Below, piece after piece: positions 1 through 10,649 of a DNA stretch of 64,000 nt. A program made the translations under genes and the position numbers. Source of the stretch: Podospora pseudoanserina (taxonomy: Eukaryota; Ascomycota; Sordariomycetes; Sordariales; Podosporaceae). The first letter of the stretch is position 1. Each line of letters begins with the position of its first letter. The notes beneath the pieces are model-generated. The model was not told the origin of the DNA. It ran no database searches and was given only the letters and a program-made list of their open reading frames with translations. Location: NCBI RefSeq assembly GCF_035222485.1, contig NW_026946671.1:1240001-1304000 (forward strand), read 5' to 3'.

Positions 1-580
1 TGTATACGAATTGTATATTATACTAGTAAAAGGGGGGTTTTTGGGGGACATTGAATGAGAGATCAAAAGTATCACACCATATGACAATTTGTTTGGCATG
101 TGTTGAAGCTCTGGCTAGGTTCATATTGATGATGCTTGCTGCTGCGGGGGCATCGGGAGTAGAGACGGGAGCGCGCCAATCCATGCAGGAAGACGCGATG
201 ATCCACTGTGGGCTGGGTGCCGAGGACTGGGGTCTTTTAGTTGACGTGGAGAATGAGATGTGAACAGGTTTATTGTATTCGGTATGTGGATGGCAGTGAA
301 AGGGGAACTGAATAAACTGCTGCCTGATCAAGGCTTTTTTCCTCAGCAGCAGTTTCAGTTCTTGAATGCGACGAGCTTTTTGTCCAAAGACAAGAGGTAC
401 GTACCCTCCTAGGTAGGTAGGTACCCGAAGCTTCTCTTTAGGCGCCGCACAGTGGGGTTTCGTTAGCTTTCGGGGGACAGGGGCTCACTAGTGTAGGTAC
501 CTACACCTTGTAGCTCACATTGTTCTTCAGCACCCACCTACCATCCACAAGCTTTAAACCGCGACTTGTGTGGTTTTTGG
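1..580. other. No recognisable gene at the left edge
   Basis: Short overlapping open frames exist on both strands (51-263 on + and 23-331 on -), but neither has recognisable motifs and their composition is not clearly coding. The stretch may be the flank of a gene outside the window plus the distal promoter of the Whi5/Nrm1 homologue. A tandem of the tetramer TAGG, some of it within GTAGGTAC-like units, lies near 410-425. Confidence 0.5.
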
Positions 581-698
581 ACGCGACTTTTGTGCCCCTC
601 TCACTCACGTCCTACTTATTTACCTTTTGATCTCGTTCCTGTTTTTCCCTTTCCTTTTCTCAACAGATACAAGACGCGTTAAAGAGATTTAGACGCGA
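581..698 (+). promoter_or_regulatory. MCB-like cell-cycle box cluster before the Whi5/Nrm1 homologue
   Basis: A perfect ACGCGT lies at 674-679, 65 bp before the start codon. ACGCGA half-matches lie at 581-586 and 693-698. ACGCGT is the MluI cell-cycle box bound by MBF (Mbp1/Swi6-type factors), and Nrm1-type repressors are known MBF targets. Further ACGCGT copies lie inside the gene at 811, 879 and 1274. That this box drives the gene is inference. Confidence 0.5.
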
Positions 699-743
699 TT
701 TTGCTTTCAATACCTTACTCGGGAGAAAAGATTGGTGATAGCA

Positions 744-1799
744 ATGGACGCCACCACACAAACCCAAACCCAAACCCCCCGCGTCCCACTCGGCTCTTTG
801 AATCCCAACAACGCGTCTTCGCCAACAAAGAAGGGGATGTTGCAAAGCCCGTTCGAGTCACAGACGAAGCTGATGCAAACGCGTACGCCGCCCGAGACGG
901 GGGTCAAGAAGAGGGTGTTGTCTGGGACTGGAACAGTCGATTCCTCGCCCACAGCTTCGAGGGCAGCGGCGGAAGAGGAGAGGGTGGTAAAGAAAGCTAG
1001 GTTAAGCGTATGTCCCTCCCCACCTTTCCATAATTTTCCGGTTGTTGACAGACGTAGTACTCCTCATCACCGCCCGCATCAGCAGGGTCAGCGTCGTCGG
1101 TGTTTTCCAGCCCGCACCACCACCACCACCTTCTCCTCCTTGAGGAGGGTGAGGGGGATGTCTCCATGGTTACCACCATTCCTGATTCAACACCTGCACC
1201 AGCACCGGCATCGGTATCGGTATCGGCATCGGTATTGGCATCGGCATCGGCATCGGTGCAGAGGAGGAGTTTGACGCGTGAACAGGCTCGTCAGGTAATT
1301 TTTTTGTCCAGTAATCCTTTTTTGGTTGTTGTTGGGCGAATCAGCTAATGGTGGGATGAAGAAAGCGGAAATCTTACGGCTGAGGCTTGGGTTGGCGAAT
1401 TACAAGGTGAGGACGGGGCAGGAGGATGTTTCGTTGGATCAGTTGGAGAGGAGGCTGATGGTGAGGCTTTGGGGTGGGGAGGGGAGGGTGAGGGAGCAGG
1501 GAGGTGAGAGGTCGTCGCAGCAACAGCATCAGAGATGTGGTTCGCAGCAGATGTTACCGCCGTCGACGTCCAGGGGGACGCATCATCAGAGGAGGAGCAG
1601 TGGGGCGGGGGTTGTGGAAGAGAAGGAAAATTGGAGGGAGGGGCTGTGGGAGGTCATGAGACGGAGGGAGGCGGAGAGACAACAACAACAACAGCAGCAG
1701 CAGCAGCAGCAGCAACTATCGCAGGAAGATAGGGGAGGGAGACGGAGGGGGAGGGGGAGGAGTTGGAACTGCCTAGGTTGCCGAGGGAAGGGGGGATAA
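744..1799 (+). CDS. Whi5/Nrm1-family G1/S transcriptional repressor homologue
   Basis: Members of this family bind the SBF/MBF transcription factors and restrain G1/S gene expression in the nucleus. I read three exons: 744-1007, 1058-1294 and 1362-1799. The first intron ends in TAG and joins in phase 0. The second needs an AAG acceptor at 1361, with GCTAAT just upstream as a possible branch site. The join restores the family core at about residues 160-190: REQARQ, then KAEILRLRLGLANYKVRTGQ. The rest is low complexity, including a Ser/Ala dipeptide run, a polyQ tract coded by CAG/CAA at 1680-1715 and a basic tail, about 312 residues in all. Just past the tract, other frames read LELPRLPREGG (from 1763) and GLLSLARG (1822-1842, stop at 1843), which look like the true end of the protein. 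The 3' end is therefore uncertain. The choice between Whi5 and Nrm1 is not resolved. Confidence 0.78.
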
Positions 1800-1845
1800 T
1801 AGGGGTTGGAGGCTGTGGGGGTTGTTGAGTTTGGCCAGGGGTTAG

Positions 1846-3161
1846 CCCGAGCTGGTGGGAAGGGGAGGTGGTGGCTTGTTTGTTTTCATGGCTTTCATGG
1901 CGTTGAAAGGGAGCATACGGACGCATCTTTTGCTTTTGAAATTTTGAATTTGCTAGAGTTTGGGGTTTATTGGGCTTGCTGCACACGCTTCATGTCTGGG
2001 GTTTTGTAGGGGTTTATAGATACCAAGCCAGTTGTTTTTATTTTGGGGGGGGGGGTTGTTTATTTACTTTTTTTTTTTTTGTTCTTTTGTTTTTGGTTGC
2101 TAAAACGGGAAGTTGCTTCACATGTTGGATTTGACTTTACTTGTTTGTGTTGACTCAAAACCTTGATTTATTTAACACAGGCCACTGCTTTGCTCTCTGT
2201 GACTTTGGCTGTGGTGTTCAGCAACATTACTGTGCCCCCTACCCATCGTGAACGTTGGCGGCGAGCCGCGTGTGAGTAGTAGTCGTGCTGTCTTTGTGTG
2301 TCTGGAATGTGGTTAACCCCCCACGTCCGGCTCGAATGCTCGGCAAAGAACTTCCAACCGAAACATCGACCAGTGTCATTATTTGGCTTCGAATGAATCC
2401 CACGCGTGAGAAAGTAAGGGAGCTGTCACATTCCCCTCAGCTTTGGTGTGCCTGGTGATGGTGGTGGTGGTGGTGGTGTTGTCGAGACAGACAGAGTAAG
2501 AGACAGGGGGTGGCGGGACCGTTTCAACCATAACGACGTTTAAAAATGCGAGAAAGTGGTTTTCTTTTTTTTTCTTTTCTTTTTTTTTTTTTTCAAGACC
2601 CAAAGGGGTTTAGCAGTGTTAATCCCACGTGGCAGCCACGATCTTAGCGGGAGAGGATTAGCCGCGTTTGGGAGGGGAGGGGGCCAACAAAAACTGATGA
2701 AACGCGAGATTTTGCGCGTCTAGCTGGATTGTTGCCAAACTATTTTGGGGATGGTGGTGGTCAACTGGCGGGCAGGGGGTTTGCCAAGAGATGGATAGTG
2801 TTTAGTGAGAAGCCCAGGGCTCTAGAGATGGGAGTGGGAAGTGTGGTTTGCGTGGAAGAGAGTGTCGTGTTTGGGGTAAAGAAAGGAGAGACGTGGACAA
2901 GGTTGGGGGAGGGGGAGAGAACAGACTGGTAGATAGTTGATACATCTTGTCGAAGTGGTCAAGATGCCTTGAGATGATATTTAGCCTGTTCAATATTTTT
3001 ATAGACCTTGAAAGATGGTCGCAAAAGCCTCCAAAACAATGTCCAAAACAATGTCCAAAAGCATATCTATTCATCTCTTTCAAGGCCTTGACACCACGCG
3101 TTGCGGTGGCTACAACGTGTGCCGCTTGGTTCTGAATAATGTGCTATTCACCTGAGAAACG
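1846..3161. other. Intergenic, no gene seen
   Basis: The stretch holds homopolymer G and T runs near 2045-2085, a GTG trinucleotide run at about 2458-2480 and a T-rich tract at about 2560-2592. A degenerate repeat array at 2945-3095 is listed separately. Short open frames here show no family features. It separates two genes that converge. Confidence 0.55.
2945..3095. repeat. Degenerate 20-22 bp tandem repeat, locus 1
   Basis: Units begin with GCCT and carry a core like CCTTGAAAGATGGTC, for example at about 3008-3030. Two adjacent copies of AATGTCCAAAAC-like sequence follow at about 3038-3064. The same unit, on one strand or the other, recurs near 29.5 kb, 42.7-43.0 kb and 57.9 kb. Confidence 0.5.
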
Positions 3162-3268
3162 TTACACTTTCCAACCGCCCCCCAGAAACTCCTCCAACTC
3201 AACACCCACCCTTCCCCTTGCCCACCAAAGTCCCCACCACCCCCTCAGCTCCTCCCCCGTCATGTCCG

Positions 3269-6200
3269 TCACCATCCCTCCTCAAAAGCAGCAAGATACA
3301 ACCCCCTATCCAAACAACACCCCTCCACACCCCGGTAAAACACCCCTTTTCCCTCCTTCCTGCTCGCACAGAAACGAACAAAACCCCTCCAGATCTCCCC
3401 ATTCCCTTTCCCGCTCCCCGTGATGGCAGATTCAAAAGCTTTTTTAACCGAGTGGGCACTCCCGTTGTGGACTTCATGCATGATGGCAAACCGCCGGGTG
3501 CTGGGGGAGTCATGTCCAGGTTGGAGGGCGATGGTTTGGAGAAGCTCCCTGACTGGATCCTTGACCAACAGGGGGGGTTGTGCCCAGGATAGGAGTTCGA
3601 GGAAGATGGTGTTGGAAGGGAAGAGCTCCAGGTAAGAGAGGACAGTTGAACAGAAAAGCGCCGGGCGGTAAGGCCCTATCTGGGAGTGGTGGTGTGACAG
3701 CCTGCAGGCGGTTTGCAGGAGCTTTTCCAAACAGGGGGTGGATTCTAAAGAGCGGGAGGTGAATTTCTGGGTTATATCTGTGATTGCACCCAGGGCTGAT
3801 GAGATGTTGCCTTGGGAGGACGAGGTTGGTTCACTAGGAGGAGAGGAAGGGGAGAGGTAGGCTAGTAAGAGGAGACTCTCCGCGTGGGCGGCGGCGGTGG
3901 GGAGGGAGAGGGAAGAAAGGGAAAAGTCGAGGGTAGTAGAGAATTGAGACCGAGCTTTGAGGAGCGTTGCTGGGGATGGGGGAGAGGAGACGGAGGGGTC
4001 GACTGAGCGGCAGAGGGTCGTCAGGGCGAGGTCGTTGCGGGAGGAGAGGAGGTGGAGCCAGGTTTGGGTGTTGAACAGGAGCTGGCTGTTGGGGAGGTTG
4101 GTGGCTGAGTCGAGGATTTTGAAAGCGAGTTCCGGGTTGTTGTTGGAGTGCTCCAACAAGGCGTAGGCGTTGTAGAGGGGGGTGTTGGTGGTGTATTGCT
4201 TGAGCAGAGTTTTGGCAACCTTTTTGGTGGTTTTGGCGTCGGTGTTGAGCCAGACCGTGGCGAGGTAGATTTCTGCTAGGTCTTCACGGTGGTGGTCTGT
4301 GACTAGTCGTTCGAGTGTGGCTAGCACCCATGGGAGGTCGAGTTGGGTTTCTTCAGGGGGGTGGGTTTTGTCCCAGGAGTCCAGGCATTTGAACCAGCCC
4401 TCCCTGGTGAAGAGAAGCTCGGGTGAGGTGGCCATGTCACCGCCTTGTTGAGCGAATTCAGGGGGGCGTTTTGACAGATCAACATCCACGCTCTCCGTGT
4501 TTTGTCCCTTGCGTCTCTCCCAAGGCCGGAAAGCCTGGCTTTTGGGAGCCAAGAATGGATCTCGCCGCCAGTCCTTCACAAACGGTTCCTCACAACTGGA
4601 GGGAATCCCAACAAACACCCCAAACGCCTCCACCACCAATTTCTTCGCAGTGTCCAAAACCCCGGCCGGGAACCAGACGACAAAGTCCTTGATATCCCCC
4701 CACATCACCACCCTAAACGGATCCTCATCAACCCCCTCATCCAGCGTCCTCGCCGGCATCCTCGTCCTCGCAGCCCGCTTCATTTCCACAGCCGCCCAGA
4801 GCTGGTACGGATCTTTATAATCCTCAACATCAACCCCATCCCTTTTGTCCTCAAACCTTGGATCAGGCGGCAACTCATCCCCCCCACTCTCAACAAAACA
4901 CCTCCACCCCCTCGCCCCCTCCTCCCCAAACCTCGCAACTTCACTCTCCCAAAACTCTTCAAACCCCTCCGCCGATGTCGCCGTGCCGGGCCGGCAAAAC
5001 GTCATCTCCAACAACGCCTGCCAAGAAGCCACCGCCCGCTCGGTATACCCAGCCTCGAACAACAGCTTTGTCAGGCGTAAAAAGACATAGACAATCTGCC
5101 GGCACACCTCCCCCCTTTCATCCCCCTCCTCCACCCCAACCAACCCCCTTGACAAACCCCCCAGCTTCTCAACAAACACATCCCTCATCCTGTCCACCGT
5201 ACACGACCCCACCCTCCCCATCTCCCAACCCACCCTCGCGCGCCACAGCTCAAAGCTCCCGTCCGGTGCTACGCCATACTTTTGCGGAAGACTCTCCCAC
5301 TTTTTCGCAGCGGTTTTGTCATCCCATATGTTAAGCCCCGTGGTCATCATGCCTAGGATCAGAACCTCCTTTTCACCACCAGATCGAGATGGCAGATGGG
5401 CAAGCGCTTCCTGATAAAGCGACAGCTTCAACTCGGCAAGGGCGATGGTTTCATTGCCTGTCCGGGGACGGGAATGGCCAACGTCTTGGGCAAAGAGGGT
5501 GTCTTGCAGGGAGATCAGCCGGAGCCAGGAGGGGATGTCGGCGGGTGAGGAGCGGAGGTGGCGGGTGAGGCTGACGGATTCTTTTCTGGCAGAAGAAAGC
5601 TCTTTTTTCTCTTGTTCTGGGGATGAGGTCTCCGAATCTGAAGACTCAGACTCGGAGTCTGATGGGGGAGGTTTGGCCTTGCCGTAAATAGACCTGTAGT
5701 CTGGCTTTCGGTCCTGTTGATCCTCCGGGTCTGATGATGAGGGGCTTTCCCGGCCGCGTTTTCGCTTTTTGGAGGAGGGGGGTGTCAAAGAGATGAACTG
5801 GTCTGTTGGTGAGGGAGGTGGTTTGGTGGAGGACCTGATCCGGTGAGATTTGGCGCGTCGGATTTGTGAGAGGAGGGCTTTGTCCCTGAAGGCCGAACCC
5901 AGACCCTCGCGGGAGAAGGAGAGAGAAAATAAATCTCTGGGGCCGTCACGGTGGAGGATGAGATGGCCTCTTGACCCTAGGATTTTGCCATGGCCAGAGC
6001 GGTGGTAGGCTGGGATCTTGGAGCGGTCGTTGCCGCTGTAGCGGAGGATGAGAGGGTCGCCTTTTTTGTCAATGAAGAAGTTGTCGCTGAGAGTCTTGGG
6101 CTGGACCGAATCCTCTCTTGACCAATGGTGCTGCTCCCTGTCTTTGGGCCTTTTCCTGTCTCGATCTCGGTCTCTCTCACGGTGCCTGTCCCGTTCTTTC

Positions 6201-6481
6201 TCCCCATCCCCATCCCTGCTCCCACTTCGTCTTCTGTCCCCGTCCCTCTCACGATCCCGACGACGTTCATCTCCCCGATTCCGAGAATCACGGCGTCTCT
6301 CACGGTGACGGCCATCATGCCCCCTTTTGGATTCCCCACCGGGGTCCCCGTGCCGGTCTCTGACAGATTTCCGCGCCTCCCCCGATGCGGGCCCTGCTTC
6401 GGGCTCGGGTGTGGGTTTCGGCTGGAAGGATCCGAACTTGGGCACGGCGCGTTGCCGTTTCTGCTCCTCTTTTGACGACAT
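3269..6481 (-). CDS. NRDE2: NRDE2 homologue (nuclear RNA processing and silencing factor)
   Basis: NRDE2 proteins (DUF1740, HAT-like repeats) partner the MTR4 helicase and act in nuclear RNA surveillance and splicing. The frame of 1,070 residues starts at MSSKEEQKRQRAVPKFGSF, the usual fungal opening; an in-frame upstream extension has no supported ATG. Residues of roughly 50-140 are an Arg/Asp/Glu/Lys-rich low-complexity region. Next comes the conserved block with NFFIDKKGDPLILRYSG and IPAYHR, then helical repeats to the end, including WLRLISLQDTLF and the tail GVFYRGVEGCCLDRGLYLAAFEE. The frame stops at 3269 just where the family normally continues. Sequence resembling that continuation (MVTDMTGEELRG, VVGTLVGKG, RVGVELEEFL) lies at 3162-3276 in other frames, so the last 35 residues or so are displaced by frame changes. 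This may be assembly error at G runs or real damage. Confidence 0.85.
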   Translation of the reverse strand: MSSKEEQKRQRAVPKFGSFQPKPTPEPEAGPASGEARKSVRDRHGDPGGESKRGHDGRHRERRRDSRNRGDERRRDRERDGDRRRSGSRDGDGEKERDRHRERDRDRDRKRPKDREQHHWSREDSVQPKTLSDNFFIDKKGDPLILRYSGNDRSKIPAYHRSGHGKILGSRGHLILHRDGPRDLFSLSFSREGLGSAFRDKALLSQIRRAKSHRIRSSTKPPPSPTDQFISLTPPSSKKRKRGRESPSSSDPEDQQDRKPDYRSIYGKAKPPPSDSESESSDSETSSPEQEKKELSSARKESVSLTRHLRSSPADIPSWLRLISLQDTLFAQDVGHSRPRTGNETIALAELKLSLYQEALAHLPSRSGGEKEVLILGMMTTGLNIWDDKTAAKKWESLPQKYGVAPDGSFELWRARVGWEMGRVGSCTVDRMRDVFVEKLGGLSRGLVGVEEGDERGEVCRQIVYVFLRLTKLLFEAGYTERAVASWQALLEMTFCRPGTATSAEGFEEFWESEVARFGEEGARGWRCFVESGGDELPPDPRFEDKRDGVDVEDYKDPYQLWAAVEMKRAARTRMPARTLDEGVDEDPFRVVMWGDIKDFVVWFPAGVLDTAKKLVVEAFGVFVGIPSSCEEPFVKDWRRDPFLAPKSQAFRPWERRKGQNTESVDVDLSKRPPEFAQQGGDMATSPELLFTREGWFKCLDSWDKTHPPEETQLDLPWVLATLERLVTDHHREDLAEIYLATVWLNTDAKTTKKVAKTLLKQYTTNTPLYNAYALLEHSNNNPELAFKILDSATNLPNSQLLFNTQTWLHLLSSRNDLALTTLCRSVDPSVSSPPSPATLLKARSQFSTTLDFSLSSLSLPTAAAHAESLLLLAYLSPSSPPSEPTSSSQGNISSALGAITDITQKFTSRSLESTPCLEKLLQTACRLSHHHSQIGPYRPALFCSTVLSYLELFPSNTIFLELLSWAQPPLLVKDPVRELLQTIALQPGHDSPSTRRFAIMHEVHNGSAHSVKKAFESAITGSGKGNGEIWRGFVRFCASRKEGKGVFYRGVEGCCLDRGLYLAAFEEGW

Positions 6482-7696
6482 CGTACGAGCTGATGCTGTA
6501 CTGCCTCTTCTCTCCTCTTCTCTCCTCTCCTCTCCTCTCCTCGCCTCTCCTCTCCTTCCCCCGCTTAGTCTCCTGGTGTTTGTGATTGAGTCATGCAAAC
6601 ACGCGACGTTTGAGTTAAGTGTCGGATGATGGAGATGGGGTATGTATGGGGCTTGACATGAAAAAGAAAAGAAGCCCGTCTATTCTGTCGGTAGATAAAT
6701 AATTGGTGTCGTCTTCAACCAACGGTTACACTCCAACGGGCCGCCCGTTGGATTTGTTTGTTGGTGCTGGTGCTGGATCACTGTGAGATTCCCGAGTGTC
6801 ACTGGCATTTCCCCAGCTTTCAGGCCTCGATTGCCTGCCGGGAGGGACCCTTTACCGCAACAGTCACGGCACCGGTGCCTAAAAAAAAGATGACCAATGA
6901 CAGACGCAGGATGCGCAATCGGGGGGACCGCTATGACATAGCGTGTTTCCCCCCCACCCCGACAGAACAACACCGGCTCCGGGTTCCTGGACCGAGGCGG
7001 CCGCTTTGTTCCCGTCTGATCAGGTTGTTGACATTGACTGATTGACTGACAAGTGAATGGGAGTGATATTGACACCAGATCATACAGTCCAAAAACAGGG
7101 AAGAAGACTGCCAGAAAAGCAAATCATCTGAGCAAGCACCGCCGCGAGCCTATGACGCCAAGTGAGACACTCGCTGTATGCACAGTGGAGCACCACCTAA
7201 CACCACCACCTCCAACAGGGACTCGATAAACTGGGGGCTTAGCCATCCATCCAACATCTGCTTCCCCCCAACCACCACCTACCTACCGAACTGACCAGAA
7301 ATTCCCGGTGAACAAGGCCGCCCACATTGCGGCGGAGGTGCTTTTCTTTTTTTCTCCTTCCTCTCTTTTTGAAGAAAATGTGTTGGATAGGATAGTTGCT
7401 TGTGTTTCCTGCTCCTTTTTTTCTCCGACTTTTTCCTTCCCTCACGCGATATACTGCCGTATCACAACACCCGTCGCAAACCCGCATCCTGCACCTACCC
7501 GTCCAGGTCTCATGGCCCTCCAACTCGGAAACTGATACCGACGCAATCTCGAATCTCGATTTCCTGATTTAACCTACCCTCTTCAAAACCAGGCAAGCAA
7601 GCAGCGACCTGAACAAGTCCTGCACCTGCCGCCGCCGCCGCCGCCGATCGTCTTATCAACAACACCACCTGACACCTCATCATCTCCACTGTCATC
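6482..7696. promoter_or_regulatory. Shared divergent promoter region of NRDE2 and the CLC gene
   Basis: About 1.2 kb separates two genes transcribed away from each other. A pyrimidine tract of CTCTC units at 6504-6561 lies directly before the NRDE2 start, and a C/T-rich stretch plus a CCG run at about 7630-7646 precede the CLC start. No further gene is seen. Confidence 0.5.
6504..6561. repeat. (CTCTC)n pyrimidine microsatellite
   Basis: A near-perfect array of CTCTC pentamers with one CG interruption sits 23-80 bp upstream of the NRDE2 start codon, so it is probably in the leader or core promoter. Confidence 0.85.
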
Positions 7697-10649
7697 ATGA
7701 CAGGAAGGAGACACACCCCGCGCCTGCGGGACGTCTTCCGAGATGCCTCCGGAGGGACCGATACAGACAGCAACAACAACAACAGCAACAACAACAGCAA
7801 CAACAACAGCAACAACAACAACGAAGAATCAAATCAACCCTCCCAATCATCCCAATACCTCTCCCTCCCCAGCTCCCCAACCTCCTTCCGCCGGCCCCGC
7901 ATCATGTCCCGTCGACCGTCCAACTCGGAGGGCGTCCCGGACGAGCGCACCTCCCTGCTCGGCGCGAACCGGACGTCGCGGATAAGGATCGCGAGTGCGC
8001 ATGGGTCACCTAGGGTGCCGCATCTGTCTAGGAACCAGAGCTACGCCGGTCTGTCCCCCTCCTTACGTTGCCATTTGGCAGTCATCACTGACGGTGCTAT
8101 CTACAGACAGTGTCAAATCCCACCGCCACCACTCCCGCGCCAACTCGTGGGGCTCCCGCCTCATCCAAGCCCTAGGCGACAGGCAAGAATCCTACGGCGG
8201 CATCGCCGACTCCAAATCCTCCCTCTATCCCGACGACCGCGTCTGGTACGATCAATTCACCTCGACCGACTGGGTCCACGACTCCATCGCCGACGCCTAC
8301 CGCGTCAAGGCCCTCAGGCAGAGAAAAGATTTCTGGGGGAGGGTCTATGTTCTTTTTGACGGGGCTCAAGGTTGGATCCTGAGCGCCTTGGTCGGGTTCA
8401 TCGTTGCGGTGCTGGCTTACGCGGTGAACGTGAGCGAGGCGACGGTGTTTGACTTCAAGGATGGGTATTGCCAAAAGGGGTGGTTGATCAACGAAAAGAG
8501 GTGCTGCCCTCACGGGCCTTGCGTTGACTGGAGGGATTGGGGCGAGGTGTTGAATGGGTGGCCGTTTGGCAAGGATTGGACCGAGTGGTTTGTTTACATT
8601 GTCATGGTGATCGCTTTGGCGGTGGCTTCTTGTCTGATGACGCTGACGACCAAGACGGTCGTGCCTTCGGCGTATCGGCTCACGACGCTGGATGAGAACC
8701 TGGCGGCGGAGAATGCTGCGCACATGGGGGATCACGATAATGACGATGGTGCTAACATCAGCCCGCGCCACTCGTGTGTCGATGGGCAGGGGTCGTCGTC
8801 TGCGGAGAGCGCGCCCATGATTTACTACTCCGCCGCCGGGAGTGGTGTCGCCGAGGTGAGGGTCATCCTCAGCGGTTTTGTTCTTCACGGCTTCTTGGGT
8901 CTCAAGACGTTGCTGATCAAGAGTTTGGGGTTGATCCTCAGTGTGGCGTCTGGTTTGTCGCTTGGCAAGGAAGGGCCGTATGTGCATATCGCCACCTGTG
9001 TCGGGAATATCGCTTGCAGATTGTTTAGCAAGTATGACCGGAACGACGCCAAGAGGAGGGAGGTCCTTTCTGCTGCCGCGGCGGCCGGTGTGGCGGTCGC
9101 TTTTGGCGCGCCGCTGGGGGGGGTGCTGTTTGGGCTGGAGGAGGTTGCGTATTTCTTTCCCGCCAAGACGCTGTTTAGGACGTTTTTCTGCTGCATCACG
9201 GCGGCGTTGACGCTCAAGTTTCTGAACCCCTACGGCACGCACAAGATTGTCATGTTTCAGGTGAGGTATCTGGTGGATTGGGAGTATTTCGAGATTGGGA
9301 GCTTCATCCTGGTGGGGGTTTTGGGAGGAGCGGCGGGAGCGTTGTTCATCAAGGCTTCGAGGCGCTGGGCCAAGACGTTCAGGCGAATCCCCGTCATCAA
9401 GTCGTACCCGCTGCTGGAGGTGGTGCTGGTGGCTTTTGTGACGGGGTTGATTGGATACTGGAACGTGTTTACAAAGTTGCCGGTGGCGAAGTTGCTGTAC
9501 AACCTGGCGGCGCCGTGCGATGACCGGGATAACAACCTGGAGGATCTGGGGTTGTGTCCGGAGAGGGCGGAGGACATCCCGCCCGTGTTGAGGGATTTGC
9601 TGACGGCGTTTTTGATCAAGGGGTTCTTGACCATCATCACGTTTGGTATCAAGGTGCCGGCGGGGATTTATGTGCCGTCCATGGTGGTGGGGGGGTTGAT
9701 GGGGAGGACGATTGGGCACGTGGTGCAGTGGTGGGTGATGGCGACGAGGGAATGGCCGGTTTGGGGGACTTGTTCGGCGACGAGCGCGACGTGTATCCAG
9801 CCTGGGGTGTATGGGTTGATTGCGGCCGGGTCGACCATGTGTGGGGTGACGAGGCTGTCGGTCACGCTGGCGGTCATTCTCTTTGAGCTGACGGGGAGTT
9901 TGGACTATGTCTTGCCATTTTCGCTGGCGATTCTGGTGGCCAAGTGGGTGGCTGACGCGATCGAGCCGCTGAGCATTTACGACTTGCTGACCGAGATGAA
10001 CTCTTACCCCTTCCTCAACAACAAGCACAAGCCCGTCTTCACGTCGGAGCTGGCGGACATTGTGCCGAGGGTGAGGAAAGAGAGGATTATTGACATCAGC
10101 ACCAGCCCTGTGGTGCCGGCGATGAGCCTGAGGACGAAGCTGGAGCTGCTGCACCGGGCGGGCGAGCTGGACGGGGGGTTGCCGATCGTCAGGCACGGCA
10201 TCCTGGTGGGGTTGATTCCGGCGCCGGATTTGGAGTACGCGCTGGATAATCTGCAGGATGAGGGATCGAGCCTGTGCCTGATGGCGAGCGTGCCAACGAT
10301 TGACGACTCGGATGATGGGATGCCAGATCCGACGGATTTCACGCCGTACATTGACCCTGCCCCGGTGGCGCTGGACATTAGGTCGCCGATGGACTTGGTG
10401 TATGAGTGTTTTGTCAAGTTGGGGTTGAGGTATATTTGCATACTGAGGGATGGGAAGTATGCGGGGATGGTAAGTTTTTTATTTTATTTTATTTTGTTTT
10501 TTTTTGGTTTTTTATGTTTCTTTTTTTTTGTGGTGAAAAAATTATGAGAGGAAAGAAAAAAAGCTAACATGTGTGGGAAATCATAGACTCACAAGAAGAC
10601 GTTTGTCAAGTACATGAGGGAGTTGGAGGAGAAGGAGGGACATATGTAA
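7697..10649 (+). CDS. CLC-family chloride channel or Cl-/H+ antiporter
   Basis: Three exons, 7697-8048, 8107-10469 and 10587-10649, give 925 residues. The first join is in phase 1 and restores SYADSVKSH; the second is in phase 0 and adds THKKTFVKYMRELEEKEGHM. The cytosolic N-terminus has an Asn tract coded by AAC repeats (7772-7820). The membrane part carries the CLC signature segments in order: GSGVAEVR, GKEGPYVHIA with the gating glutamate, APLGGVLFGLEEV with the glutamate used by proton-coupled exchangers, and VPAGIYVPSMVVGG. A tandem CBS region fills the C-terminus. Presence of both glutamates suggests an exchanger of an internal membrane, as for yeast Gef1, but location is inference. It is divergent from NRDE2. 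Confidence 0.95.

Noticed and set aside
1654-1986. Minus-strand 110-codon frame with a poly-Ala/Val run
   Set aside because: The run is the antisense of the polyQ tract and there is no other coding sign.
8172-10196. 674-codon open frame on the minus strand
   Set aside because: It lies opposite the CLC gene, is rich in His, Arg, Pro and Gln as expected for the antisense of GC-ending codons, and has no domain.
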